A stretch of DNA of 64,000 nt from assembly GCA_003864495.1 (NCBI GenBank), contig ML133450.1, positions 539,968 to 603,967 on the forward strand. Reading direction: 5' to 3'. Positions 11,701 through 26,700 of the stretch are shown in pieces. This DNA is from Nemopilema nomurai. Taxonomy: Eukaryota > Cnidaria > Scyphozoa > Rhizostomeae > Rhizostomatidae. The position numbers and the translations under genes were made by a program. The notes beneath the pieces are model-generated. The model saw only the letters and a list, made by a program, of their open reading frames with translations. It did no database searches and had not been told where the DNA came from. Within the stretch, counting starts at the first letter, position 1. Each line of letters opens with the position of its first letter.

Positions 11701-14700
11701 CGAATTCTGACCTAAATTTCCTTTGCACCAGATACAAATTTTTGAAGAGGAGATGAGCTTTATTTCCTTCCACAATGTATCTTGATGGTAGATTCGGTAG
11801 ATTTTCGAAGAAAATAATATTGTCGAAAAACGCCCATTTCTGGCCAAAAAACCAAGGCTATAGCCTTACAAACTGGACGAATTCTGACCTAAATTTCCTT
11901 TGAACCAGAAACCAAATTTTGAAGAGCAGATGACCTTTATTTGCTTCCACAATGTATCTTGATGGTAGATTCGGTAGATTTACGAAGAAAATAATATTGT
12001 TGAAAAACGCCCATTTCTGGCCAAAAATCCAAGGCTATAGCCTTACAAACTGGACGAATTCTGACCTAAATTTCTGTGAACCAGAAACCAATTTTTGAAG
12101 AGGAGACGAGCTTTATTTCCTTTCACAATGTATCTTGATGGTAGATTCGGTAGATTTTCGAAGAAAATAATATTGTCGAAAAACGCCCATTTCTGGCCAA
12201 AAACCAAGGCTATAGCCTTACAAACTGGACGAATTCTGACCTAAATTTCCTTTGAACCAGAAACCAATTTTGAAGAGCAGATGACTTTATTTGCTTCCAC
12301 AATGTATCTTGATGGTAGATTCGGTAGATTTACGAAGAAAATATTATTGTCGAAAAACGCCCATTTCTAGCCAAAAATCCAAGGCTATAGCCTTACAAAA
12401 TGGACGAATTCTGACCGAAATTTCCTTGCACCAGAAACCAATTGTTGAAGAGCATATGAGCTTTCTTTGCTTCCACAATGTATCTTGATGGTGAATTCGG
12501 TAGATTTTCGAGAAAATAATATTGTTTGAAAAACGGCCATTTCTGGCAAAAATCCAAGGCTATAGCCTTACAAACTGGACGAATTCTGACCTAAATTTCT
12601 GTGCACCAGAAACCAATTTTTGAAGAGGAGATGAGCTTTATTTCCTTCCACAATGTATCTTGATGGTAGATTCGGCCAAAAATCCAAGGCTATAGCCTTA
12701 CAAACTAGACGAATTCTGACCTAAATTTCCTTTGAACAAGAAACCAATTTTTGAAGAGCAGATGACCTTTATTTGCTTCCACAATGTATCTTGATGGTAG
12801 ATTCGGTAGATTTACGAAGAAAATATTGTTGAAAAAGCCTTTCTGGCCAAAAATCCAAGGCTATAGCCTTACAAACTGGACGAATTCTGACCTAAATTTC
12901 TGTGCACCAGAAACCAATTTTTGAAGAGGAGACGAGCTTTATTTCCTTCCACAATGTATCTTGATGGTAGATTCGGTAGATTTTCGAAGAAAATAATATT
13001 GTCGAAAAACGCCAATTTCTGGCCAAAAATCCAAGGCTATAGCCTTACAAACTGGACGAATTCTGACCTAAATTTCTGTGCACCAGAAACCAATTTTTGA
13101 AGAGCAGATGACCTTTATTTCCTTCCACAATGTATTTTGATGGTGAATTCGGTAGATTTTCGAGGAAAAAATAATTTTTGAAAAACGGCCATTTCTGACC
13201 AAAGATCCAAGGCTATAGCCTTACAAACTGGACGAATTCTGACCAAATTTCTGTGCACCAGAAACCAATTTTTGAAGAGGAGATGAGCTTTATTTCCTTC
13301 CACAATGTATCTTGATGGTAGATTCGGCCAAAAATCCAAGGCTATAGCCTTACAAACTAGACGAATTCTGACCTAAATTTCCTTTGAACAAGAAACCAAT
13401 TTTTGAAGAGCAGATGACCTTTATTTGCTTCCACAATGTATTTTGATGCTGAACTCGGTAGATTTTCGTAGAAAATAATATTGTTGAAAAAGTCCATTTC
13501 TGGCCAAAGAACCAAGGCTATAGCCTTACAAACTGGACGAATTCTGACCTAAATTTCCTTCGAACCAGAAACCAATTTTTGAAGAGGACATGAGCTTTAT
13601 TTCCTTCCACAATGTATCTTGATGGTAGATTCGGCCAAAAATCCAAGGCTATAGCCTTACAAACTAGACGAATTCTGACCTAAATTTCTTTTGAACAAGA
13701 AACCAATTTTTGAAAAGCAGATGACCTTTATTTGCTTCCACAATGTATTTTGATGCTGAACTCGGTAGATTTTCGTAGAAAATAATATTGTTGAAAAAGT
13801 CCATTTCTGGCCAAAGAACCAAGGCTATAGCCTTACAAACTGGACGAATTCTGACCTAAATTTCCTTCGAACCAGAAACCAAATTTTGAAGAGCAGATGA
13901 CCTTTATTTGCTTCCACAATGTATCTTGATGGTAGATTCGGTAGATTTACGAAGAAAATAATATTGTTGAAAAACGCCCATTTCTGGCCAAAAATCCAAG
14001 GCTATAGCCTTACAAACTGGACGAATTCTGACCTAAATTTCCTTCGAACCAGATACAAATTTTTGAAGAGGAGATGAGCTTTATTTCCTTCCACAATGTA
14101 TCTTGATGGTAGATTCGGTAGATTTTCGAAGAAAATAATATTGTCGAAAAACGCCCATTTCTGGCCAAAAATCCAAGGCTATAGCCTTACAAACTGGACG
14201 AATTCTGACCTAAATTTTCTTTGAACCAGAAACCAATTTTTGAAGAGCAGATGAGCTTTATTTGCTTCCACAATGTATCTTGATGGTAGATTCGGTAGAT
14301 TTACGAAGAAAATATTATTGTTGAAAAACGCCCATTTCTGGCCAAAAATCCAAGGCTATAGCCTTACAAACTGGACGAATTCTGACCTAAATTTCTGTGA
14401 ACCAGAAACCAATTTTTGAAGAGGAGACGAGCTTTATTTCCTTTCACAATGTATCTTGATGGTAGATTCGGTAGATTTTCGAAGAAAATAATATTGTCGA
14501 AAAACGCCCATTTCTGGCCAAAAAACCAAGGCTATAGCCTTACAAACTGGACGAATTCTGACCTAAATTTCCTTTGAACCAGAAACCAAATTTTGAAGAG
14601 CAGATGACCTTTATTTGCTTCCACAATGTATCTTGATGGTAGATTCGGTAGATTACGAAGAAATATTATTGTTGAAAAACGCCCATTTCTGGCCAAAAAT

Positions 14701-17700
14701 CCAAGGCTATAGCCTTACAAACTGGACGAATTCTGACCTAAATTTCTGTGCACCAGAAACCAATTTTTGAAGAGCAGATGACCTTTATTTGCTTCCACAA
14801 TGTATTTTGATGGTGAATTCGGTAGATTTTTGAGGAAAATAATATTGTTGAAAAACGCCCATTTCTGGCCAAAAATCCAAGGCTATAGCCTTACAAACTG
14901 GACGAATTCTGACCTAAATTTCTGTGCACCAGAAACCAATTTTTGAAGAGGAGATGAGCTTTATTTCCTTCCACAATGTATCTTGATGGTAGATTCGGCC
15001 AAAAATCCAAGGCTATAGCCTTACAAACTGGACGAATTCTGACCTAAATTTCTGTGCACCAGAAACCAATTTTTGAAGAGCAGATGACCTTTATTTCCTT
15101 CCACAATGTATTTTGATGGTGAATTCGGTAGATTTTCGAGGAAAATAATATTGTTGAAAAACGGCCATTTCTGGCCAAAAATCCAAGGCTATAGCCTTAC
15201 AAACTGGACGAATTCTGACCTAAATTTCTGTGCACCAGAAACCAATTTTTGAAGAGGAGATGAGCTTTATTTGCTTCCACAATGTATCTTGATGGTAGAT
15301 TCGGTAGATTTACGAAGAAAATATTATTGTTGAAAAACGCCCATTTCTGGCCAAAAATCCAAGGCTATAGCCTTACAAACTGGACGAATTCTGACCTAAA
15401 TTTCTGTGAACCAGAAACCAATTTTTGAAGAGGAGACGAGCTTTATTTCCTTTCACAATGTATCTTGATGGTAGATTCGGTAGATTTTCGAAGAAAATAA
15501 TATTGTCGAAAAACGCCCATTTCTGGCCAAAAAACCAAGGCTATAGCCTTACAAACTGGACGAATTCTGACCTAAATTTCCTTTGAACCAGAAACCAAAT
15601 TTTGAAGAGCAGATGACCTTTATTTGCTTCCACAATGTATCTTGATGGTAGATTCGGTAGGATTACGAAGAAAATATTATTGTTGAAAAACGCCCATTTC
15701 TGGCCAAAAATCCAAGGCTATAGCCTTACAAACTGGACGAATTCTGACCTAAATTTCTGTGCACCAGAAACCAATTTTTGAAGAGCAGATGACCTTTATT
15801 TGCTTCCACAATGTATTTTGATGGTGAATTCGGTAGATTTTCGAGGAAAATAATATTGTTGAAAAACGGCCATTTCTGGCCAAAAATCCAAGGCTATAGC
15901 CTTACAAACTGGACGAATTCTGACCTAAATTTCTGTGCACCAGAAACCAATTTTTGAAGAGGAGATGAGCTTTATTTCCTTCCACAATGTATCTTGATGG
16001 TAGATTCGGCCAAAAATCCAAGGCTATAGCCTTACAAACTAGACGAATTCTGACCTAAATTTCCTTTGAACAAGAAACCAATTTTTGAAGAGCAGATGAC
16101 CTTTATTTGCTTCCACAATGTATTTTGATGCTGAACTCGGTAGATTTTCGTAGAAAATAATATTGTTGAAAAAGTCCATTTCTGGCCAAAGAACCAAGGC
16201 TATAGCCTTACAAACTGGACGAATTCTGACCTAAATTTCCTTCGAACCAGAAACCAAATTTTAAAGAGCAGATGACCTTTATTTGCTTCCACAATGTATC
16301 TTGATGGTAGATTCGGTAGATTTACGAAGAAAATAATATTGTTGAAAAACGCCCATTTCTGGCCAAAAATCCAGGCTATAGCCTTACAAACTGGACAATT
16401 CTGACCTAAATTTCCTTCGAACCAGATACAATTTTTGAAGAGGAGATGAGCTTTATTTCCTTCCACAATGTATCTTGATGGTAGGATTCGGTAGATTTTC
16501 GAAGAAAATAATATTGTCGAAAAACGCCCATTTCTGGGCAAAAAACCAAGGCTATAGCCTTACAAACTGGACGAATTCTGACCTAAATTTTCTTTGAACC
16601 AGAAACCAAATTTTGAAGAGCAGATGACCTTTATTTGCTTCCACAATGTATCTTGATGGTAGATTCGGTAGGATTACGAAGAAAAATATTGTGAAAAACG
16701 CCCATTTCTGGCAAAAATCCAAGGCTATAGCCTTACAAACTGGACGAATTCTGACCTAAATTTCTGCACCAGAAACCAATTTTTGAAGAGCAGATGACCT
16801 TTATTTGCTTCCACAATGTATTTGATGGTAATTCGGTAGATTTTTACGGAAAATAATATTGTTGAAAAACGCCCATTTCTGGCCAAAAATCCAAGGCTAT
16901 AGCCTTACAAACTGGACGAATTCTGACCTAAATTTCTGTGCACCAGAAACCAATTTTTGAAGAGGAGATGAGCTTTATTTCCTTCCACAATGTATTCTTG
17001 ATGGTAGATTCGGCCAAAAATCCAAGGCTATAGCCTTACAAACTAGACGAATTCTGACCTAAATTTCTTTGAACAAGAAACCAATTTTTGAAAAGCAGTG
17101 ACCTTTATTTGCTTCCACAATGTATTTTGATGCTGAACTCGGTAGATTTTCGTAGAAAATAATATTGTTGAAAAAGTCCATTTCTGGCCAAAGAACCAAG
17201 GCTATAGCCTTACAAACTGGACGAATTCTGACCTAAATTTCCTTCGAACCAGAAACCAAATTTTGAAGAGCAGATTACCTTTATTTGCTTCCACAATGTA
17301 TCTTGATGGTAGATTCGGTAGATTTACGAAGAAAATAATATTGTTGAAAAACGCCATTTCTGGCCAAAAATCCAAGGCTATAGCCTTACAAACTGGACGA
17401 ATTCTGACCTAAATTTCCTTCGAACCAGAAACAAATTTTGAAGAGCAGATGAGCTTTATATTCTTCCACAATGTATCTTGATGGTGAATTCGGTAGATTT
17501 TCGAAGAAAATAATATTGTCGAAAAACGCCCATTTCTGGCCAAAAATCCAAGGCTATAGCCTTACAAAATGGACGAATTCTGACCTAAATTTCTTTGCAC
17601 CAGCAAACAATTTTTGAAGAGCAGATGACTTTATTTGCTTCCACAATGTATTTGATTGTGAATTCGGTAGATTTACGAAGAAAATAATATTGTTAAAACC

Positions 17701-20700
17701 CCCATTTCTGGCCAAAAATCCAAGGCTATAGCGTTAAAACTGGACGAATTCTGACCTAAATTTCCTTTGCACAAAATACAAATTTTTGAAGAGGAGATGA
17801 GCTTTATTTCCTTCCACAATGTATCTTGATGGTAGATTCGGTAGATTTACGAAGAAAATAATATTGTCGAAAAACTCCCATTTCTGGCCAAAAATCCAAG
17901 GCTATAGCGTTAAAACTGGACGAATTCTGACCTAAATTTCTTTGCACCAGAAACCAATTTTTGAAGAGCACATGAGCTTTATTTTTCCAAATGTATTTGA
18001 TGGTAATTCGGTAGATTTTCGAAGAAAACAATATCGTCAAAAACACCCATTTCTGGCCAAAAATCCAAGGCTATAGCCTTACAAAATGGACGAATTCTGA
18101 CCTAAATTTCTTTGCACCAGAAACCAATTTTTGAAGAGCATATGAGCTTTATTTGCTTCCACAATGTATTTTGATGGTGAATTCGGTAGATTTTCGAAGA
18201 AAATAATATTGTTGAAAAACTCCCATTTCTGGCCAAAAATCCAAGGCTATAGCCTTACAAACTGGACGAATTCTGACCTAAATTTCCTTTGAACAAGAAA
18301 CCAATTTTTGAAGAGCAGATGACCTTTATTTGCTTCCACAATGTATTTTGATGCTGAACTCGGTAGATTTTCGAAGAAAATAATTATTGTTAAAAAAGTC
18401 CATTTCTGGCCAAAAATCCAAGGCTATAGCCTTACAAACTGGACGAATTCTGACCTAAATTTCTGTGCACCAGAAACCAATTTTTGAAGAGCAGATGACC
18501 TTTATTTCCTTCCACAATGTATTTTGATGGTGAATTCGGTAGATTTTCGAGGAAAATAATATTGTTGAAAAACGGCCATTTCTGGCCAAAAATCCAAGGC
18601 TATAGCCTTACAAACTGGACGAATTCTGACCTAAATTTCTTGACAGAAACCAATTTTTGAAGAGAGATGAGCTTTATTTCCTTCCACAATGTATCTTGAT
18701 GGTAGATTCGGCCAAAAATCCAAGGCTATAGCCTTACAAACTAGACGAATTCTGACCTAAATTTCTTTTGAACAAGAAACCAATTTTTGAAGAGCAGATG
18801 ACCTTTATTTGCTTCCACAATGTATTTTGATGCTGAACTCGGTAGATTTTCGAGAAAATAATATTGTTGAAAAAGTCCATTTCTGGCCAAAAACCAAGGC
18901 TATAGCCTTACAAACTGGACGAATTCTGACCTAAATTTCCTTCGAACAGAAACCAAATTTTGAAGAGCAGATGACCTTTATTTGCTTCCACAATGTATCT
19001 TGATGTGAATTCGGTAGATTTTCGAAGAAAATAATATTGTTAAAACCATTTCTGGCCAAAAATCCAAGGCTATAGCCTTACAAACTGGACGAATTCTGAC
19101 CTAAATTTCCTTTGAACAAGACCAAATTTTTGAAGAGGAGATGAGCTTTATTTCCTTCCACAATGTATCTTGATGGTAGATTCGGTAGATTTTCGAAGAA
19201 AATAATATTGTTAAAAACCCCATTTCTGGCCAAAAATCCAAGGCTATAGCCTTACAAACTGGACGAATTCTGACCTAAATTTCTTTGCACCAGAAACAAA
19301 TTTTTGAAGAGCAGATGACTTTATTTGCTTCCACAATGTATCTTGATGGTAGATTCGGTAGATTTTCGAAGAAAATAATATTGTTGAAAAACGCCCATTT
19401 CTGGCCAAAAATCCAAGGCTATAGCCTTACAAACTGGACGAATTCTGACCTAAATTTCCTTCGAACCAGAACAAATTTTTGAAGAGGAGATGACTTTATT
19501 TCTTCCACAATGTATCTTGATGGTAGATTCGGTAGATTTACGAAGAAAATAATATTGTCGAAAAACGCCCATTTCTGGCCAAAAAATCCAAGGCTATAGC
19601 CTTACAAACTGGACGAATTCTGACCTAAATTTCTTTGAACCAGAAACAATTTTTGAAGAGCAGATGACTTTATTTGCTTCCACAATGTATTTGATGGTGA
19701 TTCGGTAGATTTTCGAAGAAAATAATATTGTTAAAAACCCCATTTCTGGCCAAAAATCCAAGGCTATAGCCTTACAAACTGGACGAATTCTGACCTAAAT
19801 TTCTTTGACAGAACAAATTTTTGAAGAGCAGATGAGCTTTATTTCTTCCACAATGTATTTTGATGGTGATTCGGTAGATTTTCGAAGAAAATAATATTGT
19901 TAAAACCCCATTTCTGGCCAAAAATCCAAGGCTATAGCCTTACAAAATGGACGAATTCTGACCTAAATTTCTTTGCACCAGAAACCAATTTTTGAAGAGC
20001 AGATGAGCTTTATTCTGCAATGTATTGATGGTGATTCGGTAGATTTTGAAGAAAATAATATTGTTAAAAACACCCATTTCTGGCCAAAAATCCAAGGCTA
20101 TAGTCTTACAAAATGGACGAATTCTGACCTAAATTTCTTTGCTCCAGAAACCAATTTTTGAAGAGCATATGAGCTTTATTTGCTTCCACAATGTATCTTG
20201 ATGGTGAATTCGGTAGATTTTCGAAGAAAACAATATTGTCAAAAACCCCATTTCTGGCCAAAAATCCAAGGCTATAGCCTTACAAAATGGACGAATTCTG
20301 ACCTAAATTTCTTCTGAACCAAAAATTTTTGAAGAGCAGATGCTTTATTTGCTTCCACAATGTATTTTGATGTGAACTCGGTAGATTTTCAAGAAAATAA
20401 TATTGTTAAAAACTCCATTTCTGGCCAAAAATCCAAGGCTATAGCCTTACAAACTGACGAATTCTGACCTAAATTTCCTTTGAACAAGAAACCAATTTTT
20501 GAGCAGATGACCTTTATTTGCTTCCACAATGTATTTTGATGCTGAACTCGGTAGATTTTCGAGAAAATAATATTGTTGAAAAAGTCCATTTCTGGCCAAA
20601 AACCAAGGCTATAGCCTTACAAACTGGACGAATTCTGACCTAAATTTCCTTCGAACCAGAAACCAATTTTTGAAAGCAGATGACCTTTATTTGCTTCCAC

Positions 20701-23700
20701 AATGTATTTGATGTGATCGGTAGATTTTCGAAAAAATAATATTGTTGAAAAACGCCCATTTCTGGCCAAAAATCCAAGGCTATAGCCTTACAAACTGGAC
20801 GAATTCTGACCTAAATTTCCTTCGAACCAGAACAAATTTTTGAAGAGGAGATGAGCTTTATTTCTTCCACAATGTATCTTGATGGTAGATTCGGTAGATT
20901 TTCGAAGAAAATAATATTGTTGAAAAACGCCCATTTCTGGCCAAAAACCAAGGCTATAGCCTTACAAACTGGACGAATTCTGACCTAAATTTCCTTTGAA
21001 CCAGAACCAAATTTTGAAGAGCAGATGACTTTATTTGCTTCCACAATGTATCTTGATGGTAGATTCGGTAGATTTCGAAGAAAATAATATTGTTGAAAAA
21101 CGCCCATTTCTGGCCAAAAATCCAAGGCTATAGCCTTACAAACTGGACGAATTCTGACCTAAATTTCTGTGACCAGAAACCAATTTTTGAAGAGCAGATG
21201 ACTTTATTTGCTTCCACAATGTATCTTGATGGTAGATTCGGTAGATTTCGAAGAAAATAATATTGTTGAAAAACGCCCATTTCTGGCCAAAAATCCAAGG
21301 CTATAGCCTTACAAACTGGACGAATTCTGACCTAAATTTCCTTTGAACCAGAAACCAATTTTTGAAGAGCAGATGACCTTTATTTCCTTCCACAATGTAT
21401 TTTGATGGTGAATTCGGTAGATTTTCGAGGAAAATAATATTGTTGAAAAACGGCCATTTCTGGCCAAAAATCCAAGGCTATAGCCTTACAAACTGGACGA
21501 ATTCTGACCTAAATTTCTGTGCACCAGAAACCAATTTTTGAAGAGGAGATGAGCTTTATTTCCTTCCACAATGTATCTTGATGGTAGATTCGGCAAAAAA
21601 TCAAGGCTATAGCCTTACAAACTGGACGAATTCTGACCTAAATTTCTTTGAACAGAAACCAATTTTTGAAGAGCAGATGACTTTATTTGCTTCCACAATG
21701 TATTTTGATGCTGAACTCGGTAGATTTTCGTAGAAAATAATATTGTTGAAAAAGTCCATTTCTGGCCAAAGAACCAAGGCTATAGCCTTACAAACTGGAC
21801 GAATTCTGACCTAAATTTCCTTCGAACCAGAAACCAATTTTTGAAGAGGAGATGAGCTTTATTTCCTTCCACAATGTATCTTGATGGTAGATTCGGCCAA
21901 AAATCCAAGGCTATAGCCTTACAAACTAGACGAATTCTGACCTAAATTTCTTTTGAACAAGAAACCAATTTTTGAAAAGCAGATGACCTTTATTTGCTTC
22001 CACAATGTATCTTGATGGTAGATTCGGCCAAAAATCCAAGGCTATAGCCTTACAAACTAGACGAATTCTGACCTAAATTTCTTTTGAACAAGAAACCAAT
22101 TTTTGAAAAGAGATGACCTTTATTTGCTTCCACAATGTATTTGATGCTGAACTCGGTAGATTTTCGTAGAAAATAATATTGTTGAAAAAGTCCTTTCTGG
22201 CCAAAAACCAAGGCTATAGCCTTACAAACTGGACGAATTCTGACCTAAATTTCCTTCGAACCAGAAACCAATTTTGAAGAGAGATGACCTTTATTTGCTT
22301 CCACAATGTATCTTGATGGTAGATTCGGTAGATTTACGAAGAAAATAATATTGTTGAAAAACGCCCATTTCTGGCCAAAAATCCAAGGCTATAGCCTTAC
22401 AAACTGGACGAATTCTGACCTAAATTTCCTTCGAACCAGATACAAATTTTTGAAGAGGAGATGAGCTTTATTTCCTTCCACAATGTATCTTGATGGTAGA
22501 TTCGGTAGATTTTCGAAGAAAATAATATTGTCGAAAAACGACCATTTCTGGCCAAAAATCCAAGGCTATAGCCTTACAAACTGGACGAATTCTGACCTAA
22601 ATTTTCTTTGAACCAGAAACAATTTTTGAAGAGCAGATGACCTTTATTTGCTTCCACAATGTATTTTGATTGTGAATTCGGTAGATTTACGAAGAAAATA
22701 ATATTGTTAAAACCCCCATTTCTGGCCAAAAATCCAAGGCTATAGCTTAAAACTGGACGAATTCTGACCTAAATTTCCTTTGCACAAGATACAATTTTTG
22801 AAGAGGAGATGAGCTTTATTTCCTTCCACAATGTATCTTGATGGTAGATTCGGTAGATTTACGAAGAAAATAATATTGTCGAAAAACTCCCATTTCTGGC
22901 CAAAAATCCAAGGCTATAGCCTTACAAACTGGACGAATTCTGACCTAAATTTCTTTGCACCAGAAACCAATTTTTGAAGAGCACATGAGCTTTATTTAAT
23001 TCTGCAATGTATTTTGATGGTGAATTCGGTAGATTTTTGAAGAAAATAATATTGTTAAAAAACCCCCATTTCTGGCCAAAAATCCAAGGCTATAGCCTTA
23101 CAAACTGGACGAATTCTGACCTAAATTTCTTTGCACCAGAAACCAATTTTTGAAGAGCACATGAGCTTTATTTGCTTCCACAATGTATTTTGATTGTGAA
23201 CTCGGTAGATTTTCGAAGAAAATAATATTGTTGAAAAACTCCCATTTCTGGCCAAAAATCCAAGGCTATAGCCTTACAAACTGGACGAATTCTGACCTAA
23301 ATTTCCTTTGAACAAGAAACCAATTTTTGAAGAGCAGATGACCTTTATTTGCTTCCACAATGTATTTTGATGCTGAACTCGGTAGATTTTCATAGAAAAT
23401 ATTATTGTTAAAAAAGTCCATTTCTGGCCAAAAATCCAAGGCTATAGCCTTACAAACTGGACAAATTCTGACCTAAATTTCTGTGCACCAGAAACCAATT
23501 TTTGAAGAGCAGATGACCTTTATTTGCTTCCACAATGTATTTTGATGGTGAATTCGGTAGATTTTCGAGGAAAATAATATTGTTGAAAAACGGCCATTTC
23601 TGGCCAAAAATCCAAGGCTATAGCCTTACAAACAGGACAAATTCTGACCTAAATTTCTGTGCACCAGAAACCAATTTTTGAAGAGGAGATGAGCTTTATT

Positions 23701-26700
23701 TCCTTCCGCAATGTATCTTGATGGTAGATTCGGCCAAAAATCCAAGGCTATAGCCTTACAAACTAGACGAATTCTGACCTAAATTTCTTTTGAACAAGAA
23801 ACCAATTTTTGAAGAGCAGATGACCTTTATTTGCTTCCACAATGTATTTTGATGCTGAACTCGGTAGATTTTCGTAGAAAATAATATTGTTGAAAAAGTC
23901 CATTTCTGGCCAAAGAACCAAGGCTATAGCCTTACAAACTGGACGAATTCTGACCTAAATTTCCTTCGAACCAGAAACCAAATTTTGAAGAGCAGATGAC
24001 CTTTATTTGCTTCCACAATGTATCTTGATTGTGAATTCGGTAGATTTACGAAGAAAATAATATTGTTAAAACCCCCATTTCTGGCCAAAAATCCAAGGCT
24101 ATAGCGTTAAAAACTGGACGAATTCTGACCTAAATTTCCTTTGCACAAGATACAAATTTTTGAAGAGGAGATGAGCTTTATTTCCTTCCACAATGTATCT
24201 TGATGGTAGATTCGGTAGATTTTCGAAGAAAATAATATTGTCGAAAAACTCCCATTTCTGGCCAAAAATCCAAGGCTATAGCCTTACAAACTGGACGAAT
24301 TCTGACCTAAATTTCTTTGCACCAGAAACCAAATTTTGAAGAGCAGATGACCTTTATTTGCTTCCACAATGTATCTTGATGGTAGATTCGGTAGATTTAC
24401 GAAGAAAATAATATTGTTGAAAAACGCCCATTTCTGGCAAAAAATCCAAGGCTATAGCCTTACAAACTGGACGAATTCTGACCTATATTTCCTTCGAACC
24501 AGATACAAATTTTTGAAGAGGAGATGAGCTTTATTTCCTTCCACAATGTATCTTGATGGTAGATTCGGTAGATTTTCGAAGAATATAATATTGTCGAAAA
24601 ACGCCCATTTCTGGCCAAAAATCCAAGGCTATAGCCTTACAAACTGGACGAATTCTGACCAAAATTTTCTTTGAACCAGAAACCAATTTTTGAAGAGCAG
24701 ATGACCTTTATTTGCTTCCACAATGTATTTTGATTGTGAATTCGGTAGATTTACGAAGAAAATAATATTGTTAAAACCCCCATTTCTGGCCAAAAATCCA
24801 AGGCTATAGCGTTAAAAACTGGACGAATTCTGACCTAAATTTCCTTTGCACAAGATACAAATTTTTGAAGAGGAGATGAGCTTTATTTCCTTCCACAATG
24901 TATCTTGATGGTAGATTCGGTAGATTTTCGAAGAAAATAATATTGTCGAAAAACTCCCATTTCTGGCCAAAAATCCAAGGCTTTAGCCTTACAAACTGGA
25001 CGAATTCTGACCTAAATTTCTTTGCACCAGAAACCAATTTTTGAAGAGCACATGAGCTTTATTTAATTCTGCAATGTATTTTGATGGTGAATTCGGTAGA
25101 TTTTTGAAGAAAATAATATTGTTAAAAAACCCCCATTTCTGGCCAAAAATCCAAGGCTATAGCCTTACAAACTGGACGAATTCTGACCTAAATTTCTTTG
25201 CACCAGAAACCAATTTTTGAAGAGCACATGAGCTTTATTTGCTTCCACAATGTATTTTGATTGTGAACTCGGTAGATTTTCGAAGAAAATAATATTGTTG
25301 AAAAACTCCCATTTCTGGCCAAAAATCCAAGGCTATAGCCTTACAAACTGGACGAATTCTGACCTAAATTTCCTTTGAACAAGAAACCAATTTTTAAAGA
25401 GCAGATGAGCTTTATTTGCTTCCACAATGTATTTTGATGCTGAACTCGGTAGATTTTCATAGAAAATAATATTGTTAAAAAAGTCCATTTCTGGCCAAAA
25501 ATCCAAGGCTATAGCCTTACAAACTGGACGAATTCTGACCTAAATTTCTGTGCACCAGAAACCAATTTTTGAAGAGCAGATGACCTTTATTTGCTTCCAC
25601 AATGTATTTTGATTGTGAACTTGGTAGATTTTCGAAGAAAATAATATTGTTGAAAAACGGCCATTTCTGGCCAAAAATCCAAGGCTATAGCCTTACAAAC
25701 TGGACGAATTCTGACCTAAATTTCTGTGCACCAGAAACCAATTTTTGAAGAGGAGATGAGCTTTATTTCCTTCCGCAATGTATCTTGATGGTAGATTCGG
25801 CCAAAAATCCAAGGCTATAGCCTTACAAACTAGACGAATTCTGACCTAAATTTCTTTTGAACAAGAAACCAATTTTTGAAGAGCAGATGACCTTTATTTG
25901 CTTCCACAATGTATTTTGATGCTGAACTCGGTAGATTTTCGTAGAAAATAATATTGTTCAAAAAGTCCATTTCTGGCCAAAGAACCAAGGCTATAGCCTT
26001 ACAAACTGGACGAATTCTGACCTAAATTTCCTTCGAACCAGAAACCAAATTTTGAAGAGCAGATGACCTTTATTTGCTTCCACAATGTATCTTGATTTTG
26101 AATTCGGTAGATTTACGAAGAAAATAATATTGTTAAAACCCCCATTTCTGGCCAAAAATCCAAGGCTATAGCGTTAAAAACTGGACGAATTCTGACCTAA
26201 ATTTCCTTTGCACAAGATACAAATTTTTGAAGAGGAGATGAGCTTTATTTCCTTCCACAATGTATCTTGATGGTAGATTCGGTAGATTTTCGAAGAAAAT
26301 AATATTGTCGAAAAACTCCCATTTCTGGCCAAAAATCCAAGGCTATAACCTTACAAACTGGACAAATTCTGGCCTAAATTTCTTTGCACCAGAAACCAAT
26401 TTTTGAAGAGCACATGAGCTTTATTTTTGCAATGTATTTGATGGTGAATTCGGTAGATTTTTGAAGAAAATAATATTGTTAAAAAACCCCCATTTCTGGC
26501 CAAAAATCCAAGGCTATAGCCTTACAAACTGGACGAATTCTGACCTAAATTTCTTTGCACCAGAAACCAATTTTTGAAGAGCACATGAGCTTTATTTGCT
26601 TCCACAATGTATTTTGATTGTGAACTCGGTAGATTTTCGAAGAAAATAATATTGTTGAAAAACTCCCATTTCTGGCCAAAAATCCAAGGCTATAGCCTTA

